From NCBI GenBank assembly GCA_948144175.1, contig CANXME010001989.1, positions 558,001 through 622,000 on the forward strand: DNA of 64,000 nt, given 5' to 3'. Shown here piece by piece: positions 48,801 through 57,686 of this stretch (within the stretch, counting starts at the first letter, position 1; each line of letters opens with the position of its first letter). The translations under genes and the position numbers were made by a program. The notes under the pieces are model-generated. The model saw only the letters and a list, made by a program, of their open reading frames with translations. It ran no database searches and had not been told where the DNA came from. The DNA is from Closterium sp. NIES-65 (lineage: Eukaryota > Streptophyta > Zygnematophyceae > Desmidiales > Closteriaceae).

Positions 48801-48996
48801 TCGTCCTGTCTCGGGCCTGTCCTGTTCAACCAAGAGAACATACAGTGTGAGGCGCGGCGACACGTGCGGCCTGCTGATCGCTAAGAGATACAGCCGCAGC
48901 ATTGACATGTTTAGGAGCCTTAATCACGGTTATGATTGTGCAGTGAGTAGGTTGTGGATTGGCATGTTGCTCTGTTTGCCTGCGGTTATCTTATAG
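34203..48996 (+). CDS. Secreted mosaic protein: two L-type lectins, two EGF-like, three LysM
   Basis: Twelve exons join in phase to 1602 residues: 34203-34368, 34776-36332, 38381-38760, 39164-39695, 40163/40164-41216, 42514-42681, 43264-43410, 44188-44300, 45766-45861, 46484-46579, 47463-47744, 48778-48996. Exon 1 is a signal peptide/anchor (TLLVIIFVAVVGVADG); earlier ATGs exist at 34089 and 34176. Exon 2 starts NLLSNPSFD (galactose-binding-like, tentative) then Ser/Ala-rich. Lectin 1: FSFSTSFTFRI, GLAFVMLP, LAVEFDTS, HVGVNLHG. Lectin 2: FTFTYGFSM, GLAFVIST, SVAVEWDT, IHIGVNS, with a Ser/Gly insertion. EGF-like modules: CNHSPVLPCGMGTC and NPCAPGVCIDGLDGSYSCLC. LysM: FGLTQTQFFSENK; MYTVNHGDTCDSINALF...LNPALSC; CQGLWQAF...LNPGLPC; YSVRRGDTCGLLIAKRYS. 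No kinase domain. Likely binds wall or microbial glycans. Exon 11 could instead end at 47753. Confidence 0.8.
36417..37010. repeat. 30-base tandem repeat, 8 copies, inside an ACTCGACTCG-rich block
   Basis: Units of 30 bases (GGCGGCGAAATCCCATCTCC and 10 more) run from about 36594 to 36836, with variants. The block is bordered on both sides by repeats of GAGTCGAG/ACTCGACT. Because 30 is a multiple of 3, frames stay open on both strands. It lies in intron 2 of the lectin/LysM gene. Confidence 0.85.
37015..37065 (+). pseudogene. Copy of the lectin exon 3 start
   Basis: Resembles 38390-38440 (CTCAAGTCCTTCTCCC, CTCTCCAGTTCCCACCCGCT), 1.3 kb before the functional exon. Confidence 0.6.
37172..37258 (-). 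repeat. TRIM LTR, left
   Basis: 87 bases; three mismatches to the right LTR. Confidence 0.9.
37482..37568 (-). repeat. TRIM LTR, right
   Basis: 87 bases, TGTAAC...GTTACA. Confidence 0.9.
39819..39871. repeat. Poly-T followed by (TG)n
   Basis: About 34 T then 9 TG units, in the intron between the two lectin domains. Confidence 0.97.
40074..40110 (+). pseudogene. Copy of the second-lectin exon start
   Basis: CCCAGCAGCGAAGGATCCGC repeats the acceptor and start of the functional exon at 40164 (CCCAGCAGCGGAGGATCCGC), then diverges. Confidence 0.8.
41744..42117. repeat. 29-base tandem repeat, about 12-13 copies
   Basis: Unit CTCGTTTCCCCACACACTCA plus 9 more bases, nearly invariant. Confidence 0.97.
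42216..42341. repeat. (CTC)n repeat grown inside a copy of the EGF-like exon
   Basis: About 41 CTC/TCC units directly follow GACAGACTCTGACTTC, the start of a copy of the first EGF-like exon. A second copy with no expansion is at 42390-42460, followed by a TCGA-core palindrome (42461-42477) and then the functional exon at 42514. Confidence 0.92.
43604..43880. repeat. 72-base tandem repeat, 4 copies, with half palindromes
   Basis: GCTGCAGACATGCACAGCAC recurs at 43611, 43683, 43755 and 43827. Units are joined by TTTTTGACGTCTCAAAAG, a near copy of the ACGT-core palindrome. Confidence 0.95.
44340..44425 (+). pseudogene. Copy of the first LysM exon
   Basis: CATTCGGATTGACACAGACC...AGCAAAAACAAG plus a GTGAGG donor, diverged from the functional exon 44188-44300. 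Another end fragment (AACAAGGTGAGC) is at 44920. Confidence 0.8.
44827..44925. repeat. Array of GGGTCGACTCAAAAGTCAC half-palindromes
   Basis: Four tandem copies of about 22 bases (TTGGGTCGACTCAAAAGTCAC with variants). A related, more decayed trio is at 44465-44540. Confidence 0.85.
45026..45208 (+). pseudogene. LysM-exon paralogue with 39-base internal repeats
   Basis: DIGQLGATFGLIQANGLSEKD resembles the first LysM exon but its phase does not fit the neighbouring exons. The NGLSEKDLLGYRA unit is repeated three times in tandem before a TGA. I treat it as a decayed exon copy inside an intron. Confidence 0.6.
45500..45765. repeat. 13-base tandem repeat ending at a splice acceptor, about 20 copies
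   Basis: Unit CTCTGATACCATG. The last copy becomes ATACCAG, the acceptor of exon 9. Confidence 0.93.
46240..46440 (+). repeat. Decayed copies of the LysM exon 10
   Basis: Fragments resembling GACACC...CGCGCTCTTCG...CAGATAGAGCCG occur at about 46255-46335 and 46375-46425 before the functional exon 46484. Copies of the exon end (GCTCAGCTGCTCCGATGGGC) recur at 46655 and 46778 with GCGC-core half palindromes. Confidence 0.8.
47018..47178. repeat. 11-base tandem repeat TACCCCAATAT, about 14 copies
   Basis: TACCCCA followed by ATA, ATG or GTA variants. Confidence 0.95.
47777..48312. repeat. 14-base tandem repeat GTGTATGGGACCAG, about 38 copies
   Basis: Runs downstream of exon 11. Each unit contains CCAG|GTGTATGG, resembling a splice donor. 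Long shadow ORFs on both strands arise from it. Confidence 0.97.
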
Positions 48997-50600
48997 TAGC
49001 CTTTACCCATGAGGGCTCCTCTTTTCAAATCAAGCTCTATCAGACCATGAACAACCTTTTTTTCATAGCTACCACAGTTTGCCTCCAAATGGCAATGCAG
49101 AAGAGAATGTAGATCGATTGCCCTAGTCCATTATGCGAAGTATTCCCCTTCAAGGGTTTTTTTGCCAAGACATGAAGGATCAATGAACTGGCTTGTCACT
49201 TTCTTGCGCTCGCGGCATTGTGCTTACCATAATCACTAGCATATTAGACCATAGGGTCTTACGAAAACCACACGAAAATGTTGTGGAGAGTCTTATCAAA
49301 TATTACTAATTTTGTAAGACTCGGGTGACCAGGTCTTATGATAATGATACAGTTTTTGAAGTTGTATTTGAATGTAATGATCATTAGGACTCCTTTTTGC
49401 AATGCGTAATGTCAAACTAGATATATGTTATGATAGAATATGTAGGCTTTGTTGGGCTGAAAAGGCCCTTAGGATCTTTGCACGACTTGATTCAACGTAG
49501 GATGATGTAATAGCGGAAGCGTCTTTAATAAGAACTTTGTGAACCACCTTGCGCTAGTATGTGAGGGCAAAGTAGATTGATTAAAACAAGCAAATACAAG
49601 GATTTATATACCGTGATCTCCCGGACAAAACACCCCCCCATGATAGTACACCCCCGGGTAGCTTGTGCGGGGTGGGTGCTATGGGCGACCTCGTTTCTAC
49701 TATACCCCCCTTTTTGGATGATTTTCTATAACACCCCCCTTTTCTTACGGATTCCTATTATAGCTGTTATCGAGTCTGATTCCTTACAGGAGAATATCGC
49801 GAGAATTGCTTCCTAGATGAAATTTCGCGTGTACTTGCACTTAGAATCCGCCTACATTTCCCCCTCCCACAATCTCACTGTCGCCACCCTGGCGAATCTT
49901 TCGCTGCAAGTGGACAGTTCCTCCATCCCACATTTTAGGAAGTTGCCACGCTGGCAAATCTTCCGCTGCAAGTGGCCCGAAAGGTGAAACTCACATTCTC
50001 GCCAGAACTCACATTCTCGCCTCAAACTGTGATGTTTAATGACCATTGAAACACCCAAACTGTCTAATTAAAACCGAGATGCAAAATAGTGAACCCAAAC
50101 CCAACTTGAAAGGGCGCAGGGACGAGTTTGCCGGGCGAAACAAAGTTTAGACGGACTGAGAAGTTTGTACCGTTTCAAACGCTGCGGACGTGCAAATCGA
50201 ACACCTTTGATTGGTTCCCGCCAAAATTGAGACATTTTCCTGATGTGTGGCGTCGCACTTCTCATTGCTAAGCCCGCACGACAATTGCACAGGCGATCGT
50301 TTCAGTCTGTCCAAGCGATTTGGGCCCAACTGATGTTTCAAGTTGGGATGGGGTGAACTACTACCAATTTTGCGTCGGAAGTTCTAAGTAGCTAGGCTAA
50401 GCATAGGCTATGTCTCAACTTAGGCCCTCGTTATCTACACATGTATTAATCAGAATGTCCGTCGTGTTGTATCCGAAAGCTATGAGTGTAAGCTTTTCAG
50501 TCTGTCCCTTTGTGCCCGCGTTTTTCCGTCCCGTCGCCCACGCGATCTCCTCTCACCTCCCTTACCCACGCGATTGTCACCGCCCTTCGGTGGCTCGTCC
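48997..50600. other. Intergenic, with a CCCCC-rich repeat trace
   Basis: No gene recognised. Around 49611-49745 the sequence CTCCCGGACAAAACACCCCC and later ATAACACCCCCC resembles, in reverse, 59095-59180 (ATACCCCCGGGTGTTATGTC); this is perhaps a dispersed small element. Confidence 0.4.
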
Positions 50601-50732
50601 TGTCAGAGTATTATAGCTGATGCATGTTTGTAGGCTATAGTGGGGTAGCACATATGGGGTACAGCTTTCTAGGGTTGTATTTGTACCCAACTCTGACTTA
50701 GTCATCATTCATTCCTGTTCACTTGTTTCACA
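50601..50732 (+). repeat. 5' LTR of the complete Copia
   Basis: 132 bases starting TGTCAGAGTATTATAGC, ending GTTTCACA. Confidence 0.96.
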
Positions 50733-50744
50733 TGGTATAGAGCG
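50733..50744 (+). promoter_or_regulatory. Primer-binding site
   Basis: TGGTATAGAGCG immediately after the LTR, close to the initiator-Met type (TGGTATCAGAGC) with one base deleted. Confidence 0.8.
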
Positions 50745-50837
50745 GGTCCTTCCTTAGGACCGTTTTTTTTAGGGCCCACCGAAGCGCGCCCCGAGGCGCG
50801 CCCTTTTTTTTTAGCGACCCCTCGGGTCGCCATTTCC

Positions 50838-51700
50838 CTCGCGGCCCCGATGTCCCTCAGACGCGGCCCCGCCACCCCTCCTGATCGCGGCCCCGCCGCC
50901 TGCTTGGCGCGGCCCCGCCGCCGGCTCTGACGCGGCCCTGCCGCCCGCTTCGTCGCGGCCCCGCCGCCTGCTTGACGCGGCCCCGCCGCCTCCACTGACG
51001 CGGCCCCGCCGCCGGCTCTGACGCGGCCCTGCCGCCCGCTTCGTCGCGGCCCCGCCGCCTGCTTGACGCGGCCCCGCCGCCTCCACTGACGCGGCCCCAC
51101 CGCCGGCTCCGCCGCTGCACCCTACGGCCCGCCGCTGCACCCTACGGCCCGCCGCCTCACCTGACGGCCCCGCCGCTGCACCTGCCGGCCCGCCGCTGCA
51201 CCCAGCGGCCCGCCGCTTCACCTGACGGCCCCGCCGCTGCACCTGCCGGCCCGCCGCTGCACCCTACGGCCCGCCGCTGCACCCTACGGCCCGCCGCTGC
51301 ACCCTACGGCCCGCCGCCCCACCTGGTCGGCCCGCCGCTGCACCCTACGGCCCCGCCGCTGCACCTGCCGGCCCGCCGCTGCACCGGTCGACCCGCCGCT
51401 GCACCTGACGGCCCCGCCCCTGCATCTCCCGGCCGAGCCGCCCCAGCAGCAGAGCCGCCCCAGCAGCCGAACCGCCCGGGAGCCGAGCCGCCCAACGCCG
51501 AGCCGCCCGGGACCCGAGCCGCCCTGCCGCCGAGCCGCCCGGGAGCCGAGCCGCCCTGCACCCGAGCCACCCTGCCGCCGAGCCGCCCGGGAGCCGAGCC
51601 GCCCTGCGCCCGAGCCGCCCAGCCGCCGAGCCGCCCGGGAGCCGAGCCGCTGTGCACCCGAGCCGCCCGGTCGCTGAGCCGCCTTTCTGCAGAGCTGCAC
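50838..51700 (+). repeat. GC-rich tandem-repeat leader of the Copia
   Basis: About 860 bases of irregular 15-25 base units such as GCGGCCCCGCCGCCTGCTTG and CGGCCCGCCGCTGCACCCTA between PBS and gag. The decayed relative has a similarly GC-rich leader at 59600-60360. No plus-strand coding frame is evident. Confidence 0.85.
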
Positions 51701-51782
51701 GACCTGCCCTGCCTGGTGAGCACAGTCCCACTGACACTGCGAGCTCTTTCCCTACTGCTTGCACTACGTCGCTGTCGTCGCC

Positions 51783-53075
51783 ATGGCTACCCCTAGTGTC
51801 CTAGCTTTTGACGCTGAGGGTCGCGCCATTGATTTTGAGGTCTGGTTAGACGACCTGCAGCTGTTCTTACAGTGCGACAGGGCTGACGACCTTTCTCTCT
51901 TTGACCTCACCTCTGGCGCCTCTCCTGCTCCTGCTGCTGATGCTGATCCCACTGTCCGCTCTCAGTGGGCAACCCGCGATGCTGCTGCACGTCTTGCTGT
52001 GCGTCGCCACCTCCCTACCTCTGAGCGTGCGCACTTTAGTCAGTACAAGAGTGCTCAGACCTTGTACGACGCTGTAGTTGCGCGCTACTCCTCCCCTGCC
52101 ACTGCTGCACTGAGCCGTCTCATGCTTCCCTACCTCTTTCCTGACCTCTCTGCCTTTCCCACTGTTGCTGACCTCATTACGCACCTCCGCACTAGTGACA
52201 CTCGCTACCGCGCCGCCCTTCCTGCTGAGTTCTGCGCTAAGAACCCACCCCCCATGTACATCGCTCTCTACTACGTAGTCGCGCGCCTCCCTGACTCCCT
52301 TTGCGTCGTCAGGGACCACTTTCTCGCAGTCTGTCCCACCACCCTCACCGTCGACCTCCTCGAGAAGGCCCTCCTCGCAGCGGAGAAGAGCATAGTCGCT
52401 GTAGGTGCTTCTCGTGGTGACCCTCGCACCCCCATCTTTGAGGGGTGCTCTCCTTCCCCCTTGCTGCCCTCTGTTGCCTCTGCTGCTGCTGCCGACCTGC
52501 TTGGTCTTGAGTCGGTCGGCGCGGCGTCTACCCCTAGTGGGAGACGTCGCTCCAGCAAGGGCAATGGGGGCAAGGGCGCGGGTGGAGCTGGAGGGGGCGG
52601 TGGCGGTGGCGGCGGTGGCGGCAGAGGGAGTGGGGGTGGCGGCGGGACTAGTGGCGGGGGTGGTGGTGGTGGTGGCAGCAGCGGCGGAGACGGTGGTGGT
52701 GGTGCCAGCGGTGGTGGTGGAGGCAGCGGCGGAGGTGGAGGCGGCGGAGGTGGAGGCGGTGGAGGCGGCAGCGGAGGAGGCGGTGGTGGTGGAGGAGGTG
52801 GAGCTGGTCGAGGTGGTACCCAGCAGCGTAGCGGCGGTGGTGGTGGCCAGCGCTCGCAGCGGCAGCAGCAGCAGCGCTCGCGGGACATCCCTCCGCCTCA
52901 GCAGCTTCGTGAGTGGTACGCTGGGCGTCAGAGGGGTGGGGGTACTGGTCCCTGCACCTACGTTCTTCGTTCCGGCGACCGCGCGGGTGAGCAGTGTGGG
53001 GGTGCCCACGCCACCCAGCGCTGCTTTGGCCGCCTGACGGACGCTTGGCGTCAGCAGTTCCCTGGGGCTAGTTAG
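51783..53075 (+). CDS. Copia gag
   Basis: 430 residues from ATG 51783 (MATPSVLAFDAEG) to TAG 53073-53075. The N-terminal 230 residues form a helical capsid-like domain (WLDDLQLFLQ, LMLPYLFPDLSAFPTVADLI, LPDSLCVVRDHFLA). A Gly-rich tract of about 110 residues follows, then Gln/Arg-rich sequence (REWYAGRQRG). The terminal knuckle is atypical: C-X3-H-X4-C (CGGAHATQRC) preceded by a Cys 14 residues upstream, where the decayed relative has C-X6-C-X3-H-X4-C. The downstream pol is in the same frame, separated only by the TAG. The relative at 61637 has a sense codon at this position. Confidence 0.92.
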   Translation: MATPSVLAFDAEGRAIDFEVWLDDLQLFLQCDRADDLSLFDLTSGASPAPAADADPTVRSQWATRDAAARLAVRRHLPTSERAHFSQYKSAQTLYDAVVARYSSPATAALSRLMLPYLFPDLSAFPTVADLITHLRTSDTRYRAALPAEFCAKNPPPMYIALYYVVARLPDSLCVVRDHFLAVCPTTLTVDLLEKALLAAEKSIVAVGASRGDPRTPIFEGCSPSPLLPSVASAAAADLLGLESVGAASTPSGRRRSSKGNGGKGAGGAGGGGGGGGGGGRGSGGGGGTSGGGGGGGGSSGGDGGGGASGGGGGSGGGGGGGGGGGGGGSGGGGGGGGGGAGRGGTQQRSGGGGGQRSQRQQQQRSRDIPPPQQLREWYAGRQRGGGTGPCTYVLRSGDRAGEQCGGAHATQRCFGRLTDAWRQQFPGAS

Positions 53076-56000
53076 ATCCCTCGCTGGGATGAGCTTGTAA
53101 GGGCTGGTGTAGCGATCTTTGATCTTGATTTTGATGCTATCCTTGCTGCTATGTATGCTGTGGATTATAGTGAGGAGAATGAGGGTTACCGGTGTTTCCA
53201 GCCCGACCCGGGCATTGGTACTGCTGCGCTAGGTGCTTGTGGGGCTGCTGCTCTAGGTGCCAGTGCGTCTGTGCTCTCAGGTACTGGTGAGACTGCGCTC
53301 TCAGGTACTGCGTCGTCCTCGTCCTCCCTCACTTTCACACTTGACTCCGGGGCTTCTCGCTCCTTCTTTCGAGACCGCACTACCCTTACGCCGCTCGGCC
53401 GGCCGGTTGCGGTCTCCCTTGCTGACCCCTCTGGGGGTCCTGTCCTGTCTCACTTCTCCACTGTCCTCCCGTGTCCGGCTGCCCCTTCGGGCACCCTGTC
53501 TGGTCTGTACCTTCCCTCGTTCTCTACGAACTTGGTGAGTGGAGCGGACCTGCAGGATGTGGGTGTTCACCAGTTCACTCCTGCGAGTCAGCGGGTGACC
53601 CACTGCACGGAGGCACGCACAGGCCGACACCTGGCCACGTTCTCGCGTCGGCCGGGGTCGAGTCTCTACACCCTGACCGTTGAGTCTCCTCCTGTCCCTG
53701 CGTCTGGTCAGGTGGCTGCGTCGGGTCAGGTGCTTGCTGCTGCGTCCCGGTCAGGTCCTGAGTCTGCCCCCTGTTCTTGTCGCCTCCTGTCTCACGAGAC
53801 TCTCCTGTGGCACCACCGTCTTGGCCACCCCTCCTTGCCCCGTCTTCGGAGCATGGCTTCCCGTGTCCTTGTCTCTGGTCTTCCCCAGTCTCTCCCTCCT
53901 CTCCCCTCCGGGCCAGGACCTTCCTGTGTCCCCTGTGTTGAGGGTCGCCTCCGGGCTACTCCTCACTCCTCCCACTTCCCCCCGACAGAGGCTCCCCTGC
54001 AGACGCTTCACATGGATGTGTGGGGCCCAGCCCCCGTCCGTGGGCAGGGTTACGAGCGCTACTTCCTGTTGGTGGTTGACGACTACTCGCGTTACACCAC
54101 AGTCCTCCCCTTGCGCAGCAAGGGTGCGGTCACTGAGGTGCTGATCGACTGGATCCGCGCGGCTCGTCTCCAGCTCAGGAAGAGCTTCGGCTCGGACTTT
54201 CCTGTTCTGCGTCTGCACTCGGACAGAGGCGGAGACTTCTCTTCTCGCCTTCTGCGGGACTACTGTCGTGCACGGGGGATCCGCCAAACCTTCACGCTTC
54301 CGGACTCACCACAGCAAAATGGGATTGCTGAGCGCCGCATTGGCATGGTCATGGATGTCGCTCGTACGTCCATGATGCATGCGGCTGCCCCCCATTTTCT
54401 GTGGCCGTTTGCGGTGAGGTACGCGGCGCATCAGCTCAACCTTCACCCCCGGGTCTCTCGGCCTGCGATGTCCCCAGCCTTGCTGTGGACGGGGAAGGTT
54501 GGCGATGCGTCTGTGTTCCGTGTCTGGGGATCTCGGGCGTTTGTCCGCGACTTGTCTGCGGACAAGCTGTCCCCTCGTGCTGCTCCCTGTGTCTTCCTTG
54601 GCTTCCCCACTGACGCCCCAGGGTGGCAGTTTTACCACCCCTCCTCTCGTCGTGTTCTGTCCTCCCAGGACGTCACGTTCGACGAGTCAGTCCCCTTCTA
54701 CCGTCTCTTCCCCTACCGCACTCCTTCCCTCCCCCCTCCCCCGGACTTCCTTGTGCCGGTTCCCCCCCCGGTAGACCCCCTCCCCCCTCAAGTTCCTGCC
54801 CCCTCAGGTGTGTCCCAGGTAGACGCCGTTGACCCGGTCGAGGTTACTGGTGACTCTGGTGCTGCTGCGGGTGCTGAGCCTGGGGGTGCTGACTCTGGGG
54901 GTGCTGTGCGCGGGGGTGCTGAGCCTGGGGGTGCTACTGCTGGGGGTGCTGGGCCTGAGGGTGCTACTGCGGAGGGTGTGGAGCCTGGGGGTGCTGAGCC
55001 GGGGGGTGCTGTGCCTGGAGGTGCTGGGTGTGGGGGTGCTGGGTCGGGAGCTGCTGAGCCTGGGGGTGCTGTGCTGGGAGCTGCTGAGCCTGGGGGTGCT
55101 GCGTCTGGAGCTGCTGAGCCTGGGGTTTCTCCTGCTGCTGCGTCTCGCCGGGAGCCCCTCTCTCCACAGGAGCTGCGCGAGTGGTTCGCTCGCCGCTGGA
55201 GGCGTGCTGCTGCGTCTGGAGGTGCTGCTGGAGCTGGAGCTGGAGCTTCTTCGACCGTCGAGGGTGCGGGTGCTGCCGGTCCCGGAGCTGCTGGACCTGC
55301 GGGTCCTCCTGGAGCTGGAGCTGCTGAGGACGTTGGTGCTGAGCCTACTGCTGTTGGTCCTGCCGCTGGAGGTGTGGGTGGCGCTGGTGCTGTCGCTGAG
55401 GGTGGTGATGCTGTCCTTGCTGAGTCTGGAGCTGCCGCGCGGCCTCGGCCGTACTTCGTTCCGCTCCTGCAGCAGGTTCTTGGTCTTTCTCCTCTAGTAG
55501 AGGGTCCACCACCTGTTCAGTCGCAGTCCCTGCTGGAGCCTTCCTCTCCACTGCCTGCTCCCTCTCCTTACACTGGTCCTACTGGAGGTCTTGCTGAGCG
55601 TCGTGAGCTTGCGTCTCGTCCCGCGTCGCCTGTTCGTGCTGCTCGCGCTAGTGGTCGCAGTTCGCGTCAGCGTCCTCCTCCTGTTCCTGGCACGCACCGG
55701 ATGTCTTTGCGTCCGTCCACTGCTCCTCTGCGTGCCCCTTTGCCTTCTCCTCCTGAGTCCTCTCTTCCTGCGCTTGCCGACCCTGAGTCGGACTCTCTTC
55801 GTGCTGCCAGTCCTACTGTCACGCATCTCCTTGCTACTGTCGTCACTGACCCCTCGTTTGAGTCCACTGCTGCGTCTGCCCTTGTCGCTGAGCTCGTCGA
55901 CTTTGCTGCTCGCTGTCGTCTCGACTACGCTGCTAGTCTTGTTGCTGAGTCTGCGTCTGTCTGTCCTCCGTCCGTCGGGGGTGAGTGTGCTCTTGGCACG

Positions 56001-57686
56001 GACGTCCTAGAGGACAGGCAGGAGGAGTTACAGTGTCTAGCGGCTGCTTCACCTCATCTCGCGTCTGTACTGCTTGCCCCTGAGGGAGACCCGGATGCAC
56101 TAGACATCCCGACTCCGCGTTCTTACGCGGAGGCCGTAGAGGGTCCCTACTCCTCTCAGTGGCAGGCAGCTATGGATGCAGAGATGGCTTCCTGGAAGTC
56201 CACAGGCACCTACGTTGACGCGGTTCCCCCTCCTGGGGCGAACATCGTCAGTGGCATGTGGATCTTCAGGGTGAAGCGGCCGCCGGGCTCTCCACCTGTC
56301 TTCAAGGCACGGTACGTTGCTCGTGGCTTCAGTCAGCGGCAGGGAGTTGACTACTTTCAGACCTTCTCTCCCACCCCGAAGATGACTACTGTTCGGGTGC
56401 TGCTGCACATAGCCGCTCAGCGCGACTACGAGCTTCACTCTCTCGACTTCAGCACTGCGTTCTTGCAGGGTAGCCTGCACGAGGAGATCTGGCTTCGCCG
56501 TCCACCTGGCTTCACTGGGACTTTCCCTCCTGGCACCCAGTGGAGCCTCCGACGGCCAGTCTACGGTCTCCGCCAGGCACCGCGTGAGTGGCACGACACA
56601 CTGAGGACTACGCTTGCGGCTCTTGGGTTTGCTCCTTCTACTGCTGACCCGTCGCTGTTTCTTCGCACCGACACTTCCCTGCCGCCGTTCTACATCCTCG
56701 TGTACGTCGACGACTTGGTCTTTGCCACAGCGGACACTGCTGGACTCGCCTACGTGAAGTCCGAGCTGCTGAAGAGACACACGTGCACAGACCTGGGTGA
56801 ACTGCGCAGCTACCTTGGCTTGCAGATCACTCGGGACAGAGCACGCCGCACCATTACCTTGACTCAGTCACACATGGTGCAGCAGGTCCTTCAGCGCTTC
56901 GGCTTCACGTACTCCTCGCCTCAGGCCACTCCTCTGCCTACTCGCCACTCACTCTCAGCTCTGCCTTCGGATGAGTCCGTAGAGTCGAGTGGTCCGTATG
57001 CAGAGCTTGTTGGCTGCCTCATGTACCTGATGACCTGCACACGACCTGACCTTGCATACCCTCTGAGCATTCTTGCACGCTATGTTGCTCCTGGGAGACA
57101 CAGACCGGAGCACATGGCTGCAGCGAAGAGGGTATTGCGCTACCTGTGCAGTACGTCGGGCATGGGGCTAGTGCTTGGAGGGCGGAGTCCAGTGGTCCTT
57201 ACCGGCCACGCGGACGCTTCTTGGGCTGACGACCAGGCTACGCAGCGGTCGTCACAGGGTTACACCTTCAGCCTTGGTTCCGGCTCTGTCTCGTGGTGGT
57301 CTACTCGCTCGTCTTCGGTTCTCGGCTCCAGTTGTGAGGCTGAGATCTACGCCGGGGCCATGGCTGCACAGGAGCTTCGCTGGCTCACCTACCTGCTGAC
57401 TGACCTTGGAGAGCCGCCTCGTTCTCCTCCAGTGCTGTACGTAGACAACAAGGCCATGCTGGCCTTGTGTCGAGAGCAGCGCTTGGAGCACAGAACGAAG
57501 CACATTGCTCTCCGCTACTTCATTGCTCGTGAGCTGCAGCAGCGTGGTCAGTTGCAACTTGCGTACGTGGCCTCTGAGGCCAACACTGCTGATGTGTTCA
57601 CCAAGGCACTCGCGCCTTGTGACCATCAGCGCTTTTGCACCCAGCTGGGTCTTGTACCTGTCTTGCCTCACTTGCTCTCCTCTTGA
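53076..57686 (+). CDS. Copia pol: protease, integrase, reverse transcriptase, RNase H
   Basis: Same frame as gag, open from the codon after the TAG; first ATG at 53151 (1511 residues from there). Protease motif LDSGASRSFF at about residue 64 of that numbering; pre-integrase zinc finger (LLWHHRLGHPSLPRL ... CVPC); integrase catalytic triad in MDVWGPAP, LHSDRGGDF and PQQNGIAERR; integrase tail VRDLSADKLSPRAAPC. A linker of Gly-Gly-Ala decapeptide-like repeats follows (54850-55500). RT has FKARYVARGFSQ, LDFSTAFLQG and YVDD (about 56703). RNase H has HADASWADD, EAEIYAGAMAAQELRW and DNKAML. The last residues are VPVLPHLLSS. Makes the enzymes for copying and inserting the element. Translation either needs readthrough of the TAG or starts separately. 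Confidence 0.95.
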   Translation: MPRWDELVRAGVAIFDLDFDAILAAMYAVDYSEENEGYRCFQPDPGIGTAALGACGAAALGASASVLSGTGETALSGTASSSSSLTFTLDSGASRSFFRDRTTLTPLGRPVAVSLADPSGGPVLSHFSTVLPCPAAPSGTLSGLYLPSFSTNLVSGADLQDVGVHQFTPASQRVTHCTEARTGRHLATFSRRPGSSLYTLTVESPPVPASGQVAASGQVLAAASRSGPESAPCSCRLLSHETLLWHHRLGHPSLPRLRSMASRVLVSGLPQSLPPLPSGPGPSCVPCVEGRLRATPHSSHFPPTEAPLQTLHMDVWGPAPVRGQGYERYFLLVVDDYSRYTTVLPLRSKGAVTEVLIDWIRAARLQLRKSFGSDFPVLRLHSDRGGDFSSRLLRDYCRARGIRQTFTLPDSPQQNGIAERRIGMVMDVARTSMMHAAAPHFLWPFAVRYAAHQLNLHPRVSRPAMSPALLWTGKVGDASVFRVWGSRAFVRDLSADKLSPRAAPCVFLGFPTDAPGWQFYHPSSRRVLSSQDVTFDESVPFYRLFPYRTPSLPPPPDFLVPVPPPVDPLPPQVPAPSGVSQVDAVDPVEVTGDSGAAAGAEPGGADSGGAVRGGAEPGGATAGGAGPEGATAEGVEPGGAEPGGAVPGGAGCGGAGSGAAEPGGAVLGAAEPGGAASGAAEPGVSPAAASRREPLSPQELREWFARRWRRAAASGGAAGAGAGASSTVEGAGAAGPGAAGPAGPPGAGAAEDVGAEPTAVGPAAGGVGGAGAVAEGGDAVLAESGAAARPRPYFVPLLQQVLGLSPLVEGPPPVQSQSLLEPSSPLPAPSPYTGPTGGLAERRELASRPASPVRAARASGRSSRQRPPPVPGTHRMSLRPSTAPLRAPLPSPPESSLPALADPESDSLRAASPTVTHLLATVVTDPSFESTAASALVAELVDFAARCRLDYAASLVAESASVCPPSVGGECALGTDVLEDRQEELQCLAAASPHLASVLLAPEGDPDALDIPTPRSYAEAVEGPYSSQWQAAMDAEMASWKSTGTYVDAVPPPGANIVSGMWIFRVKRPPGSPPVFKARYVARGFSQRQGVDYFQTFSPTPKMTTVRVLLHIAAQRDYELHSLDFSTAFLQGSLHEEIWLRRPPGFTGTFPPGTQWSLRRPVYGLRQAPREWHDTLRTTLAALGFAPSTADPSLFLRTDTSLPPFYILVYVDDLVFATADTAGLAYVKSELLKRHTCTDLGELRSYLGLQITRDRARRTITLTQSHMVQQVLQRFGFTYSSPQATPLPTRHSLSALPSDESVESSGPYAELVGCLMYLMTCTRPDLAYPLSILARYVAPGRHRPEHMAAAKRVLRYLCSTSGMGLVLGGRSPVVLTGHADASWADDQATQRSSQGYTFSLGSGSVSWWSTRSSSVLGSSCEAEIYAGAMAAQELRWLTYLLTDLGEPPRSPPVLYVDNKAMLALCREQRLEHRTKHIALRYFIARELQQRGQLQLAYVASEANTADVFTKALAPCDHQRFCTQLGLVPVLPHLLSS

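Noticed and set aside
50704-51764. Several minus-strand ORFs in the Copia leader
   Set aside because: GC-rich tandem repeats with no domain; antisense to an intact element.
52271-52888. Proline-rich minus-strand ORF
   Set aside because: Shadow of the Gly-rich linker of Copia gag.
54829-55497. Leu-rich plus-strand ORF
   Set aside because: Alternate frame of the Gly/Ala linker inside pol.
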